A stretch of 64,000 nucleotides of DNA from NCBI GenBank assembly GCA_965211775.1, contig OZ242974.1:2294001-2358000 (forward strand), written 5' to 3'. Position 1 is the stretch's first letter, and each line of letters starts with the position of its first letter. Source of the stretch: Thiodiazotropha sp040506975. GTDB lineage: Bacteria; Pseudomonadota; Gammaproteobacteria; Chromatiales; Chromatiaceae. A program made the position numbers and the translations under genes. Shown here one piece after another: positions 8,506-18,048 of the stretch. The notes beneath the pieces are model-generated. The model made no database searches and had not been told where the DNA came from. It saw only the letters and a program-made list of their open reading frames with translations.

Positions 8506-9720
8506 TCAGCCTACCAGTTGATTGAGGTCGAAGATAGGAAGCAGTATGGCCAGCACGATAACCAGTACAATACCACCCATCACCAGGATAAGTATTGGTT
8601 CGAATAATCCTTGAATGGTCGAGACCAGGGTCTCGATCTCGCGTTCCTGGATATCCGCCGACCGCTCCAGCATGCCTTCCAGGTTGCCGCTCGATTCACC
8701 ACTCGCCAGCAGGCTGAGGGTCATGGGTGGAAAGTAGCCCGTCTTTTCCAGGGCCCGGTAGAGGCTGGTGCCCTCCCGCACCCGGGAGGTGGCTTCCTCC
8801 ACGGCATTGCGCATGGGCAGATTGGTCAACACCTGGGATGCGATACGCATCGCGTCCAGGATCGGCACGCTGCTGGCTGCCATGATGCTTAAGGTACGGG
8901 AAAAGCGGGCGGCATTGGAGGTGCGAACCAGACGACCGACCAAAGGGATGCGTAACATCATTCGGTGCCACCAGCGTTTGGGGCCGGGTTTTTTCAGCAG
9001 ATAACTGATCAAAAGTCCGAGCAGCAGCAGCAGCAGTACAAAGATAGGGACACCGTAGGTACGGAAGACGTCACTGGTGGTCATCAGTGCCCGGGTGATC
9101 CAGGGAAGTTCTGCCTGCATGGTTTCGAACACTCGCGTTACCTGAGGCACGATATAGGTCAACAGGCCAACCACGATGAGAAAGGAGACGATGGTCAACA
9201 GTGCCGGATAGAAAAGGGCGAAGATGGTCTTCTGACGCATCTGCTGGCGTTGTTCCGTATAGTCGGCCAGGCGTTCCAGTACCACTTCGAGGTGCCCCGA
9301 TTGCTCACCTGACGAAACAGTCTTGATATAAAGCTCGGGAAAGGTCTTGGGGAATTCACTCAGGCCATCCGCCAGGGTACGACCCTCCAGCACCTTTGCT
9401 CTTACGGCCAGCAGGGTGCGTTCCACGTGACGCTTATCGGACTGGGACGCGGTTGTCTTCAGCACATGTTCCAACGGTAGGCCGGACCTTAGCAGGGTCG
9501 CCATCTGGCGGGTTATCAATGCTAGCTCCATGGCATTGATATGGCGCTGAAAGAGGCTGCTTTTTCTTTCTTGAGTGGCGCCGCTTGCTACATCGATGGT
9601 CAGTGGCGTGAGGCCTGATTCGCGCAATTGCTGGCGTACCTGTCTCGGGCTGTCACCCTCCAGTACGCCGCGTCGCTCCTTCCCTGTCGGGTCGAGTGCT
9701 ACGTATTCAAAGGCGTCCAA
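8506..9720 (-). CDS. gspF: Type II secretion inner-membrane platform protein GspF
   Basis: This 404-residue polytopic inner-membrane protein contains two GspF/PilC domains. The N-terminal cytoplasmic region (MDAFEYVALDPTGKERRGVLEGD) is typical of GspF. The first T2SSF domain is around residues 70-195 and the second around 270-400, with three membrane helices (about 165-195, 220-245 and 370-398). GspF links the GspE ATPase to the pseudopilus assembly site. It lies 6 bp after gspE in the gspDEF cluster. Length matches the family. Confidence 0.95.
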   Translation of the reverse strand: MDAFEYVALDPTGKERRGVLEGDSPRQVRQQLRESGLTPLTIDVASGATQERKSSLFQRHINAMELALITRQMATLLRSGLPLEHVLKTTASQSDKRHVERTLLAVRAKVLEGRTLADGLSEFPKTFPELYIKTVSSGEQSGHLEVVLERLADYTEQRQQMRQKTIFALFYPALLTIVSFLIVVGLLTYIVPQVTRVFETMQAELPWITRALMTTSDVFRTYGVPIFVLLLLLLGLLISYLLKKPGPKRWWHRMMLRIPLVGRLVRTSNAARFSRTLSIMAASSVPILDAMRIASQVLTNLPMRNAVEEATSRVREGTSLYRALEKTGYFPPMTLSLLASGESSGNLEGMLERSADIQEREIETLVSTIQGLFEPILILVMGGIVLVIVLAILLPIFDLNQLVG

Positions 9721-9726
9721 GGTTGA

Positions 9727-11283
9727 TCAACCCTCCTGGGTAACGCGGATGATTTCGTCGATCGTGGTATCGCCACTGAGTACGCGCTTCATTCCATCCT
9801 TACGGATACTGTCGCTCATGGTTCTGGCATGCTCCAGCATTTCGATTTCGCCGCTGCCCTTGTGGATCAGGTTGCGCAGTGTCTCATCGATGGTGATGAG
9901 TTCATAGATACCCGTCCTGCCCAGGTAGCCATGGTTATGGCACTTCTCGCACCCCGTTGAGGTATAGAGCGTAATCTCCTCGGTTGGGGGACGCTCCAAC
10001 ATCTGCAACTCCTCTTCACTGGCCGTGTAGGGTAACTTGCAGTGCGGGCAAAGGGTGCGCACCAGGCGTTGAGCGAGTACGCCGATCAGGCTGGATGAGA
10101 GCAGAAAGGGCTCTACGCCCATGTCGCGAAGACGGGTAATACTGCCGATGGCGGTATTGGTATGCAGGCTCGACATCACCAGATGGCCGGTCAGACTGGC
10201 CTGCACGGCAATCTGGGCGGTTTCCAGGTCCCGGATCTCACCCACCATCACCACGTCCGGGTCCTGGCGCAAGATGGCGCGTAAACCGCGCGCGAAGGTG
10301 AGATCGACCTTGTTGTTAACCTGAGTCTGGCCGATGCCGTCGAGGTAATATTCGATGGGATCTTCGACGGTCACGATATTACGACTCTGGGTGTTGAGTC
10401 GGCTCAGGGCCGCATACAGGGTCGTGGTTTTACCCGAGCCCGTGGGGCCCGTGACCAGAAATATGCCGTGCGGTCGTTTGATGATGCCCGGATCGACCTG
10501 CAGCAGAAGTTCCCTCGACATGCCGAGTTGCTCCAGATCGAGCCGTCCCGCCTGCTTGTCCAGCAGACGCAGAACCACCCGTTCGCCATAACTGGAGGGG
10601 AGAGTGGAGACGCGAACGTCCACCGGACGGTTGCCTACCTTGAGGGAGATTCGTCCATCCTGCGGGATGCGCTTTTCGGCAATATCGAGCTGGGCCATGA
10701 CCTTGATGCGTGAGACCAGAAAAGACGACACGGTACGCGGCGGGGTGAGGACTTCACGCAATACGCCGTCGACGCGGAAACGCACGACCAGGCGATTTTC
10801 GTAGGGTTCGATATGGATGTCGGAGGCCTGTTCCTTGATCGCTTCGGTAAACAGGGCGTTGATCAGTCTGATGATCGGGGCGTCGTCGTCGCTTTCGAGC
10901 AGATCTTCAGGCTGGTTCAGTGCCCGTGCCGCATTGTCGAGATCGATGTCGTCGCCCATCGTCTCCATGATCTGGCTGGACTGTTTCGAACCCGCTTCAT
11001 AGATCTGAGAAAGCTGTTTCTCCAACGTCTCCTCATCGACCTGGGTGTAGATCAAGGGTTGCGAAAAGAGTCGGCGTACCTCATTGAGCACACCGAGCGA
11101 GACCCCCGGTTTATGTACCAGCTGAAGCTGATTCTGCTGATCGTCCCTGACGATGACAACGCCATGACGACGGGCGAAGGCATAGGGCAGTTGGACCGGT
11201 GTCTGCGTGGTTTCATCAAGCAGCACCGAATCTGCAGTGAGCTCGTCGACCATCTGCGAAGTGGGTGAGGAGTTCTCAGACAT
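9727..11283 (-). CDS. gspE: Type II secretion ATPase GspE
   Basis: This 518-residue cytoplasmic AAA-like ATPase powers pseudopilus assembly. It shows an N-terminal GspE-N domain, Walker A GPTGSGKTTTLY, an Asp box (RQDPDVVMVGEIRD), a His box (VMSSLHTN) and, near the C-terminus, the tetracysteine zinc-binding motif (CPHC ... CEKC) typical of GspE. The start chosen is the ATG at 11283, preceded by GGAGAGGAACGAGG. A TTG at 11304 would overlap gspD but is less likely. Neighbours gspD and gspF are tightly spaced. Confidence 0.96.
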   Translation of the reverse strand: MSENSSPTSQMVDELTADSVLLDETTQTPVQLPYAFARRHGVVIVRDDQQNQLQLVHKPGVSLGVLNEVRRLFSQPLIYTQVDEETLEKQLSQIYEAGSKQSSQIMETMGDDIDLDNAARALNQPEDLLESDDDAPIIRLINALFTEAIKEQASDIHIEPYENRLVVRFRVDGVLREVLTPPRTVSSFLVSRIKVMAQLDIAEKRIPQDGRISLKVGNRPVDVRVSTLPSSYGERVVLRLLDKQAGRLDLEQLGMSRELLLQVDPGIIKRPHGIFLVTGPTGSGKTTTLYAALSRLNTQSRNIVTVEDPIEYYLDGIGQTQVNNKVDLTFARGLRAILRQDPDVVMVGEIRDLETAQIAVQASLTGHLVMSSLHTNTAIGSITRLRDMGVEPFLLSSSLIGVLAQRLVRTLCPHCKLPYTASEEELQMLERPPTEEITLYTSTGCEKCHNHGYLGRTGIYELITIDETLRNLIHKGSGEIEMLEHARTMSDSIRKDGMKRVLSGDTTIDEIIRVTQEG

Positions 11284-11300
11284 GCCTCGTTCCTCTCCGA

Positions 11301-13307
11301 TCAATGTTCGGGTTCCAGCTCTTCATCATCAAATGGCGGGGCGAGGGTGCCGAAGCGTGGCGGCAGGACCGGCATCTCCTCATCCGACATCAGATTGATA
11401 CCCTCCTGCTTCATTCTGAGTTGCTGGGCGCGGAAGAAGTTGTATTTGTCGCTGGCGATCTGGGTGTTGATGGCGTCATCCCGGATTACAACCGGACGCA
11501 GAAAGACCATCAGGTTGCGTTTTATCTTGGTTGTCTTGTTGGCGCGAAACAGGGCGCCCAGCAAGGGTATGTCGCCCAAAACCGGCACCTTCTCTTCAGT
11601 CTGCTGCAGGTCCTCCTCGATCAGCCCGCCCAGCACGATGGTATTTCCATCGTCCACCATGACCACGGTCTTGATGGTCCGCTTGTTGGTGACGATATCG
11701 CTGGTGCCGGAACTGGCGGAGGCGTTGATGCTGGATATCTCCTGTTCGATCTCCAGTTGAATCGAGTTGCCCTCGTTGATCTGCGGTTTCACTTTGAGGG
11801 TCAGGCCCACATCCTCCCGCTGCACGGTCTGGAAGGGGTTTACCGGGTTGCTGACCCCACCGGTCGAACTGTAAGAGCCGGTGATGAAGGGCACGTTCTG
11901 GCCGATTACGATTTCAGCTTCCTGATTGTCCAGGGTGGTGATCGTCGGCGTGGAGAGGATGTTGGAGGTGGAGTCACTCTCCAGGGCCTGGATCAGGGCG
12001 GCGAAATTGATGCGGTTACTGTTGAATCTTCCAAAACCCAGAGAGGTGCCGGGGCCGAGCGAAACCCCGGTTCCGGCGGCCGCTGAGGTTGGAATATCCG
12101 ATATTCTGGGCGAGCCCAGGTTAATGACGCCGATGGGGCCTTTGTCATCCGGACTGCCATCGACGATCCATTGCACGCCGAGCTGTTTCGCCTTGTCATA
12201 GGATACCTCGGCGATGATCGCCTCCACCAGGACCTGAGCCCGGCGGATATCGAGTTTGCGGATAATCGCCTGCAGGGCTCTGAATTGATCGGGCGGCGCG
12301 GTGATGATCAGTGCGTTGGCGGCCTCATCGGCCTGGATGTTGATCGGCAGTGTGGGTTTTCCCTTGGCCGCCGTTTTGCCGCCCCCCTGCTTGGTCTCGT
12401 CCAGATTTTCACTGACACCCGTCAATACCTGCACCAGGTCTGTGGCGTTGGCGTATTTCAGGTAGATGACCTGGGCGTTGCCCTCGTTGTCAAAAGGGGT
12501 GTCGAGGTGCTCGATGATTACCCGCGAGCGTAATCTGGCCGTCGGATCGCCGCTGATCAACACACTGTTGGTGCGTTCGTCCGCGACCAGTTTGGTGGCA
12601 TTCATCTGACCCTTTGCCGCGGGGGTCTGTAGTCCGTTGAGGATGCGTACCACCTCGGAAGCGGAGGCATGCTGCAGCGTGATCACCTCGATCGAGCTGT
12701 CGCTGACCCGGTCGATCTGATCGATGATCTTCATCAGCCGGTCAACATTCTGACGGCGGTCGGAGATAATCAGGACATTGGTGTCCGGGTAGGCGGCTAG
12801 GTGGCCCTCCTGGGGTATCAGGGGCCGCAGGATCGGTACCAGTTGCGCGGAGGTGACGTTCTTGACCTGGATGATGCGTGTGACGATCTGATCCCCAGGC
12901 AGTTGTCCGAGGGCGTTGACCGTGGGAATCCCGCCCTGTTTGGCCTTCACGTCGGGGACCACCTTGATCACATCGCCGCTGGGGATGGTTGAGAAACCAT
13001 GCACTTCGAGGATCGAGAGGAACACCTGATAGAACTCATCGCGATCCATCGGGTGGGCTGATATGACCGTCACTTTCCCCTTCACCCTGGGATCGATGAC
13101 GAAGTTCTTTCCGGTGTGTTCGGAGACCGTCTTGATCAGGGCCTCTATGTCGGCATTGTTCAGATTGAGGGTAATCTGTTCCGCGTGGCCAAGTGGGATC
13201 CACGAAAGGTTAAACAGGGCGACGGTGCACAGCATGAGGGCAAGGCGTGAGAACAGGCCGGTGCGCGGGTGCTGTCTATCCATGAAAAGGGTTGGCAAAA
13301 TACTCAT
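11301..13307 (-). CDS. gspD: Type II secretion outer-membrane secretin GspD
   Basis: This secretin has about 668 residues from the ATG at 13307; a GTG at 13337 and an ATG at 13283 are also possible. An N-terminal signal peptide ends near LGHAEQ. The N0 domain (LNLNNADIEALIKTVSEHTGKNFVIDPRVKG) is followed by N1-N3 repeats (VKNVTSAQLVPILRPLIPQ and similar) and the C-terminal secretin domain with VPVLGDIPLLGALFR. It forms the outer-membrane channel. A GGGKTAAKGKP linker interrupts N3. The gene begins after a 0.2 kb gap from gspN, so gspDEF may have its own promoter. Confidence 0.96.
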   Translation of the reverse strand: MSILPTLFMDRQHPRTGLFSRLALMLCTVALFNLSWIPLGHAEQITLNLNNADIEALIKTVSEHTGKNFVIDPRVKGKVTVISAHPMDRDEFYQVFLSILEVHGFSTIPSGDVIKVVPDVKAKQGGIPTVNALGQLPGDQIVTRIIQVKNVTSAQLVPILRPLIPQEGHLAAYPDTNVLIISDRRQNVDRLMKIIDQIDRVSDSSIEVITLQHASASEVVRILNGLQTPAAKGQMNATKLVADERTNSVLISGDPTARLRSRVIIEHLDTPFDNEGNAQVIYLKYANATDLVQVLTGVSENLDETKQGGGKTAAKGKPTLPINIQADEAANALIITAPPDQFRALQAIIRKLDIRRAQVLVEAIIAEVSYDKAKQLGVQWIVDGSPDDKGPIGVINLGSPRISDIPTSAAAGTGVSLGPGTSLGFGRFNSNRINFAALIQALESDSTSNILSTPTITTLDNQEAEIVIGQNVPFITGSYSSTGGVSNPVNPFQTVQREDVGLTLKVKPQINEGNSIQLEIEQEISSINASASSGTSDIVTNKRTIKTVVMVDDGNTIVLGGLIEEDLQQTEEKVPVLGDIPLLGALFRANKTTKIKRNLMVFLRPVVIRDDAINTQIASDKYNFFRAQQLRMKQEGINLMSDEEMPVLPPRFGTLAPPFDDEELEPEH

Positions 13308-13423
13308 TGTTGAATCGGTTCCATCGAAGTCTCGCACCCGAATCGCGGCACCTGCGGGTGTGTGATTTGGGGCAGGATCAGATGTGGATGGTGAAAATCT
13401 TTATTCATCATGGGTTTATGGTA

Positions 13424-13445
13424 AATATATAATGCATTATATATT
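13424..13445. promoter_or_regulatory. 22-bp perfect AT-rich palindrome between gspN and gspD
   Basis: AATATATAATG followed by its exact reverse complement forms a 22-bp dyad, with a TATAAT in each orientation. It is about 115 bp upstream of the gspD start, in the only sizeable gap inside the secretion cluster. It could be an operator overlapping a -10 box for gspDEF, but no good -35 is evident and function is not shown. Confidence 0.45.
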
Positions 13446-13515
13446 AGCAGATGATGGGGCGTTGGCATACAGGTCTGAATCGGCCTCGATAGTTGCACCC
13501 GATCACAGAAAATAC

Positions 13516-14268
13516 CTATAGACTACCGCTGAAACTGATTCGATAACTACCGTCGGGTTGGCTTTTTGCAACGGCCTTCAATGCGCTGCTCAAACCGGGG
13601 TCCGATCCGGCGCCAGGTTTGATCGCGCCGTTCAGATTATAGTTTCCTTCGTTACTGAGACTCAGTTCACCATCCACCGAGGTGCCCCCGCCCAGGTCAT
13701 TGATCTTGATACTGATATTGCCGTTATCGTCAGTCGTCACATCGGCTTTGAGATTGCCCTCCTTGAGGCTGAAGGGGCGAAGCAGAGCCGGATTGAGCCA
13801 TTTGATCTCTCCCTCAGCCGAGGTAACGCGTTCAGTCCCGATGGCGACATGACTCAGATTGAGTTCAACATCCCCCTCAACACTGATCTGGTTGAGGTCC
13901 GCCATGTCGGTAATTATCGATGCCGGGAGTTGACCCTCTACATTCTTCAGTTGGATACCACCCAGGGTGCGGGCTACATTGGCATCGATTTTGTTATTCA
14001 TGTGCCGCAGTTCAAGATCGAAACTTATCCTGCCGAGAAGCAGGCCGCTCGGTGCGAAGCGCCACTTAATCTTGTCAAGGGGCACTCCCTGATAATTGAT
14101 GGCTTCCATTTTACCGCGCCACAAGCTCCCTTTAATGGTTGCGTAAGAGAAGGGCAGTTTACCGTTCTCGGCCAGTGCCCAGCCTATGATGTGTTGTGCC
14201 GGGGTCCCTGCAAGCAGAAAAATCAGGTAACCACCCAAGCCGATCAATAGAAAACTCCACCAGCGCAT
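13516..14268 (-). CDS. gspN: Type II secretion protein GspN
   Basis: This 250-residue inner-membrane protein has one N-terminal membrane anchor (MRWWSFLLIGLGGYLIFLLA) and a long periplasmic beta-rich domain with the GspN pattern (KGSLWRGKMEAINYQGVPLDKIKW near the start). The start ATG at 14268 overlaps the gspM stop by one base (TGATG). The upstream in-frame extension to 14424 lies inside gspM and is rejected. The role of GspN is poorly defined. Because no gspC is present in this cluster, GspN may take part in linking the platform to the secretin, as proposed for the Xanthomonas Xps system; that is inference. Confidence 0.88.
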   Translation of the reverse strand: MRWWSFLLIGLGGYLIFLLAGTPAQHIIGWALAENGKLPFSYATIKGSLWRGKMEAINYQGVPLDKIKWRFAPSGLLLGRISFDLELRHMNNKIDANVARTLGGIQLKNVEGQLPASIITDMADLNQISVEGDVELNLSHVAIGTERVTSAEGEIKWLNPALLRPFSLKEGNLKADVTTDDNGNISIKINDLGGGTSVDGELSLSNEGNYNLNGAIKPGAGSDPGLSSALKAVAKSQPDGSYRISFSGSL

Positions 14269-14759
14269 CAAGCTCCCCCTGCCCGCTGCAGGACCAGTCG
14301 TGCATTGACCAATCCCGGTTTGTCTTGTCTGTCGATCGTCAGGGAGTCGATCTCGATGGCGTGGGTTTGCGTCAGCTGCCCCAGCCATTTGATGATAGTG
14401 TCGAATGGCGCCTCTTCGATCCATAATTGAACGGCATTGTCGCCCTGGGGTTTAATGCGCTGGATCTGTTGTCTCAGTCGGATTTTCTTTGCCGTTCTAG
14501 CAACCAGGGTGAGCAGCGCCTCATTACTGCCGGTGCTTTTTCCCCGCTGTTGGCTACGCAGGTTTTTGACCAGATCGAGGTTGTCCTGCATCCAGTTCAG
14601 CGTGAGCTGTTGACTCTCGACCAGCAGTGCCTTCTTGTCCAGGGCCTGATTGAACGGGCGCCACAACAGCAGATAGACAAGCAACAGTAAGATGGCTGCA
14701 GCGCCGATAATCAGGGCCATGTGCTCCTGAGGGGTTTTTGACTGCCACCACTTCTTCAT
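14268..14759 (-). CDS. gspM: Type II secretion protein GspM
   Basis: This 163-residue bitopic inner-membrane protein has a short cytoplasmic N-terminus (MKKWWQSKTPQEH), one membrane helix (about residues 16-33) and a periplasmic ferredoxin-like domain. This is the GspM layout. It stabilises GspL in the assembly platform. The start overlaps the end of gspL by 4 bp (ATGA), and the stop overlaps gspN by 1 bp, which suggests translational coupling. Confidence 0.9.
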   Translation of the reverse strand: MKKWWQSKTPQEHMALIIGAAAILLLLVYLLLWRPFNQALDKKALLVESQQLTLNWMQDNLDLVKNLRSQQRGKSTGSNEALLTLVARTAKKIRLRQQIQRIKPQGDNAVQLWIEEAPFDTIIKWLGQLTQTHAIEIDSLTIDRQDKPGLVNARLVLQRAGGA

Positions 14760-15985
14760 GGATTCACTCCACTGATACGTAGATGTGAAGTGACCTGGTT
14801 GCCGGTGGCATTGGCCGAGCGGATCTCAACCGCGAGTTTTTTGGCCTCGATAGTCTGCTTCAAATTCTCCAATGCCTGCAGCTCCTTGATGATTAATTGC
14901 AGATCGAGTTTGCCATCCCGGAAACTTATGCTTTCCAGGGTGGTGTTTGGACTGCTTTTTATGACCGAAGCGGCAGGTACGAAGAGGCTGGTGAATTGCA
15001 GGAAACTGCCGGAATCTCCTTGGCGCAAGCTCTTCAGTTTCTGCTCCATCTGTACCTTCGGGTCGACGATGCGTTTTACTTCCGGGAAGGCCTGTTGAAA
15101 GGTCTCTCTGATCTGTTTGTCGAGTGCGGCACTCTGTTGTTCGTAGTGGCGGTATTGCTGGATGCTCATCAGCAGGGTTAGACCAATGAATACCGCCGCC
15201 AGCACGGCGGCGGGAAGCCAGCGTTTCCATTGCAGCGTCAGCTTGACGACTCGCAGATAATCACCCTGAAGCAGGTTGACCTGCTGTTTATCGATCAGAT
15301 TATCGGCCAGCAGGGCGGTCAACTCGGCATGGGCATCGAGTCGTTTCGTACTGATTTCATAGTCGCCGTCGAACTGGTTAATATCGATCAGGTCCTGGGA
15401 GTCAGGGGATTGAAAGAGATCGATCTTGCCAGGCGGATGCTCGCTGTTTTGCTGCAGGGCAAGCCTGAGTAATGCCTCGCCGTTGATGGCGTCGGCGCTG
15501 AAGCCCCTTGTTCGATCGGTGCGGACATTCAGAATCCGGCTGTCCTGATAGAGGGTCCAGGCACCGTTCTCGTAGGGTAGAGAGAGCAGATCGGCATAGA
15601 TGGCGATAGGTTCGATTCCCGCTGTTTCGAGGGTCTCCAGCCAGCGGTCCAGTCTCTGCCTGGCGATGACCAGGACAGGGGTGATGTCATCGCTGTCGAT
15701 ATTGCCTGCGGCAAAATGGAGCTGATCGACATCCTCGGTCAATTCATTCTCAAGGGAGAATGGTATCGCCTGAATCAGACGCTGCCGGTTTCTGGTCGGG
15801 ATCCGGACCTCGGTGATGAGCAGTTCGGTGGCGGGAATAAAAACCAGGGTACGTCGGCCCTTCGCCAATTTCGCCGCATCCGCCAGGGTCCCTTCGGCCG
15901 GTTGCGGATTGGCGCCGCCCTTGACCAGCCAACTGACCTTGCTGCAGTCGCTGTCATGGCACTGAACTACCAGGCGTTCAGCCAT
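14756..15985 (-). CDS. gspL: Type II secretion protein GspL
   Basis: This 409-residue protein has a cytoplasmic actin-like domain (about residues 1-250) that binds GspE. One membrane helix follows (around WLPAAVLAAVFIGLTLLM, roughly 255-275), then a periplasmic ferredoxin-like domain that pairs with GspM. The cytoplasmic part includes IPTRNRQRLIQAIPFSLENEL, a block typical of GspL. The start shares one base with the gspK stop (TAATG). Length matches the family. Confidence 0.92.
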   Translation of the reverse strand: MAERLVVQCHDSDCSKVSWLVKGGANPQPAEGTLADAAKLAKGRRTLVFIPATELLITEVRIPTRNRQRLIQAIPFSLENELTEDVDQLHFAAGNIDSDDITPVLVIARQRLDRWLETLETAGIEPIAIYADLLSLPYENGAWTLYQDSRILNVRTDRTRGFSADAINGEALLRLALQQNSEHPPGKIDLFQSPDSQDLIDINQFDGDYEISTKRLDAHAELTALLADNLIDKQQVNLLQGDYLRVVKLTLQWKRWLPAAVLAAVFIGLTLLMSIQQYRHYEQQSAALDKQIRETFQQAFPEVKRIVDPKVQMEQKLKSLRQGDSGSFLQFTSLFVPAASVIKSSPNTTLESISFRDGKLDLQLIIKELQALENLKQTIEAKKLAVEIRSANATGNQVTSHLRISGVNP

Positions 15986-16977
15986 TAGAAAGCTCCGAGG
16001 GTCCGGGAAATGACAACAACATCCTTCTCACCCTTATACATTTGACTGACTAATCTTTGGCTGCTGCTTTCCATCCGGACAACCGTCTCCATTTGAAAAT
16101 ATTGGCTCTCAACAGAGATTAACGAGGTTACTTTTTGAGAGTTTACTTTATTTTCATCCAAAAGTGCTTTTAGTCTCGTTATAAATGCACTTGGCTGTTT
16201 GAACGGGTCATCTTCCCGGTCACTGATCAACTGCTCTGCATCTGCTTCGTTCAGGTTTTCAACCAATGCCTGGATGATTAATGCATCGGCAGTGTTTACA
16301 TTGATTTTGGTCTGTTCCGGCAGGGTTATGATATAGGGGGCCAGTTTCTCATACACCTCTCGGTCCACGCCTTTGATGAGCCTCAGTTCGGTTGGGCTGG
16401 CCATAGCTCCGTTGGCGGTACGGTAGGGTGGATCCAAATTGAGATATTCCATATCTTCCGCACCATCGGGGTAGAGCGATTTGACATCCTCATCCAACCA
16501 GTCAGCAGCGGCTTGCGCAATCGACTCGGGTAACTCCAAAATCACCAGAAGACGCTGGAAAAGGGCTAAATTTTCACCAACTGACTGCTTATCCTCATCG
16601 CTCGCGTCCATTTTCAGATAGAGATTGTTGAGATTGAATCTGGCTTGCAGATCGGTTGTGACCGCCTGTACCTGGCCGCCCTCGACAGGGGTTGGCGGAA
16701 GCTCCTGGGCCCAGTCTTCGTCAAGACCGTCGTAGTTTCCATCCTGCTTGTTATTGTTTAGGTCCCTGATCAGCATTCCCCGCGACCAGGCTTCACTGCC
16801 CAGGGTAAAGAGATAGCCCTGGTCGGCGGCGAAAATATTACTGCTGCGGCGAATGTTCAACTGCAGTTCATGGGTCATGGCCACGGCAGCGATGGAGGCG
16901 ATCGTAACGACGATGATGGCGGTGATCAGGGCAACACCTTTTTCATGCACCGATCTGTGAGCGGTTATGCCTGGCAT
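15985..16977 (-). CDS. gspK: Type II secretion minor pseudopilin GspK
   Basis: This 330-residue minor pseudopilin has prepilin cleavage site HEKG/VALITAIIVVT. It lacks the Glu at +5 found in other pseudopilins, as expected for the tip subunit GspK. A large insertion domain follows, with AAADWLDEDV and the segment LRLIKGVDREVYEKLAPYI. It also contains the helix-hairpin-helix-like region INVNTADALIIQAL common in this family. GspK sits at the pseudopilus tip with GspI and GspJ. The gene's AT-rich middle differs slightly from its neighbours. It is 6 bp after gspJ. Confidence 0.93.
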   Translation of the reverse strand: MPGITAHRSVHEKGVALITAIIVVTIASIAAVAMTHELQLNIRRSSNIFAADQGYLFTLGSEAWSRGMLIRDLNNNKQDGNYDGLDEDWAQELPPTPVEGGQVQAVTTDLQARFNLNNLYLKMDASDEDKQSVGENLALFQRLLVILELPESIAQAAADWLDEDVKSLYPDGAEDMEYLNLDPPYRTANGAMASPTELRLIKGVDREVYEKLAPYIITLPEQTKINVNTADALIIQALVENLNEADAEQLISDREDDPFKQPSAFITRLKALLDENKVNSQKVTSLISVESQYFQMETVVRMESSSQRLVSQMYKGEKDVVVISRTLGAF

Positions 16978-16983
16978 GTGACC

Positions 16984-17622
16984 TTACCCATTCTCAACCG
17001 GTACAGGCTGTTTCGCACGGAACAGTCGCCGAATCGTACCCCAGTCTTCGAGTTCCAGCCTCAGTTCGATAGAGACCGGCAGTAGACTTGGGTCCTCGTC
17101 CGCCTCCCCGGTTGTCCGGGGTGGCCATTCCCGCTTCTCCTGCAATGCCTTGTCATAAAAGACCAGTTCCAGCGACGAGATCTCTTCGATCAGTTTTTGT
17201 CGGTGAGGTTCACTCTCCCGGGGTCTGTCCAGGGTAGGCCAGGTGAGACGGAAGAGGGTGTTATCCTCCAGGACGTAGCCGACACGCTGAAGATTGCTGC
17301 GTGACAACTGCATCGGATTGGAAAAGCCCCCGCGGGTAAGTTCCAACAGGATGCCGGATATACCGCCACTCTTCAGGGCAGGCTGCTGATCACCGTATTG
17401 ATCGCGCACCGGTCGACCCACTAACTGTTCAATATCCCGCTGCATCAGATTGAGTCCGAGTTGGAGCTTGGCGATACGTTGACCGTACTGGCTGGTCTGG
17501 TGTTCCGTGTCGAGAATAACCTTCAGGCCCGAATAGACGAATGTCGCGAGAATAGCGAAGATCGTTATGGCGATCAGTAGTTCCAGCAGAGTAAAACCGT
17601 GACTTCGAGAGTGGTGGTTCAT
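16984..17622 (-). CDS. gspJ: Type II secretion minor pseudopilin GspJ
   Basis: This 212-residue pseudopilin has a short leader MNHHSRSHG, cleaved before FTLLELLIAITIFAIL, with the conserved Glu at +5. The C-terminal domain has the GspJ pattern, including LQLGLNLMQRDIEQLVGRPVRD. It forms the pseudopilus tip complex with GspI and GspK and needs a prepilin peptidase (GspO/PilD), which is not encoded in this window. Confidence 0.93.
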   Translation of the reverse strand: MNHHSRSHGFTLLELLIAITIFAILATFVYSGLKVILDTEHQTSQYGQRIAKLQLGLNLMQRDIEQLVGRPVRDQYGDQQPALKSGGISGILLELTRGGFSNPMQLSRSNLQRVGYVLEDNTLFRLTWPTLDRPRESEPHRQKLIEEISSLELVFYDKALQEKREWPPRTTGEADEDPSLLPVSIELRLELEDWGTIRRLFRAKQPVPVENG

Positions 17623-17631
17623 ATTGCTTAC

Positions 17632-18048
17632 TTAAATCGGTTGGGGCAGAAAACTCACAAGCCGCGTTACAGCTTCGTCATCCCCCCTGTTGCGAAACAC
17701 GGCTATTTCCACCTTGCGAACCCGGTCATCCGGGGTTTTGCTGACGGTTCGTTGCCAATGCCATTTAGTCAGGCCCATCTCTTCGTCACCCTGCTGTTTC
17801 CCGGTTGCCGGCCACTTGTTGCCAACCTGTAACTCGGTGATCTGGTTCAGCGCCACCCAGTGCGCCAGGGTTTTGTCCCTTAAATAACCGACGTTGACGG
17901 ACTGGTTGGCTGCAACCGTGATGATCGAAGCGAATGCGATCGCCAGTATCGCTAAGGCGATAAGGATCTCAAGCAGGGTAAAGCCCCGGATTCTTGGGTT
18001 ATGAGCCTGGAATGCGCCGGTGCGGGAAAGATTAATAGGGCGAGACAT
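17632..18048 (-). CDS. gspI: Type II secretion minor pseudopilin GspI
   Basis: This pseudopilin has about 138 residues from the ATG at 18048; an ATG at 18075 is also open. The leader is longer than usual (about 21 residues), with processing at RIRG/FTLLEILIALAILAIA and Glu at +5. The C-terminal half, with WVALNQITELQVGNKWP, is characteristic of GspI. The start overlaps the 3' end of gspH by 17 bp. It is thought to start assembly of the I-J-K tip. Confidence 0.9.
   Translation of the reverse strand: MSRPINLSRTGAFQAHNPRIRGFTLLEILIALAILAIAFASIITVAANQSVNVGYLRDKTLAHWVALNQITELQVGNKWPATGKQQGDEEMGLTKWHWQRTVSKTPDDRVRKVEIAVFRNRGDDEAVTRLVSFLPQPI

Noticed and set aside
14269..14424. N-terminal extension of gspN
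   Set aside because: It lies within gspM in another frame, and the hydrophobic anchor expected at the N-terminus starts at the ATG at 14268.
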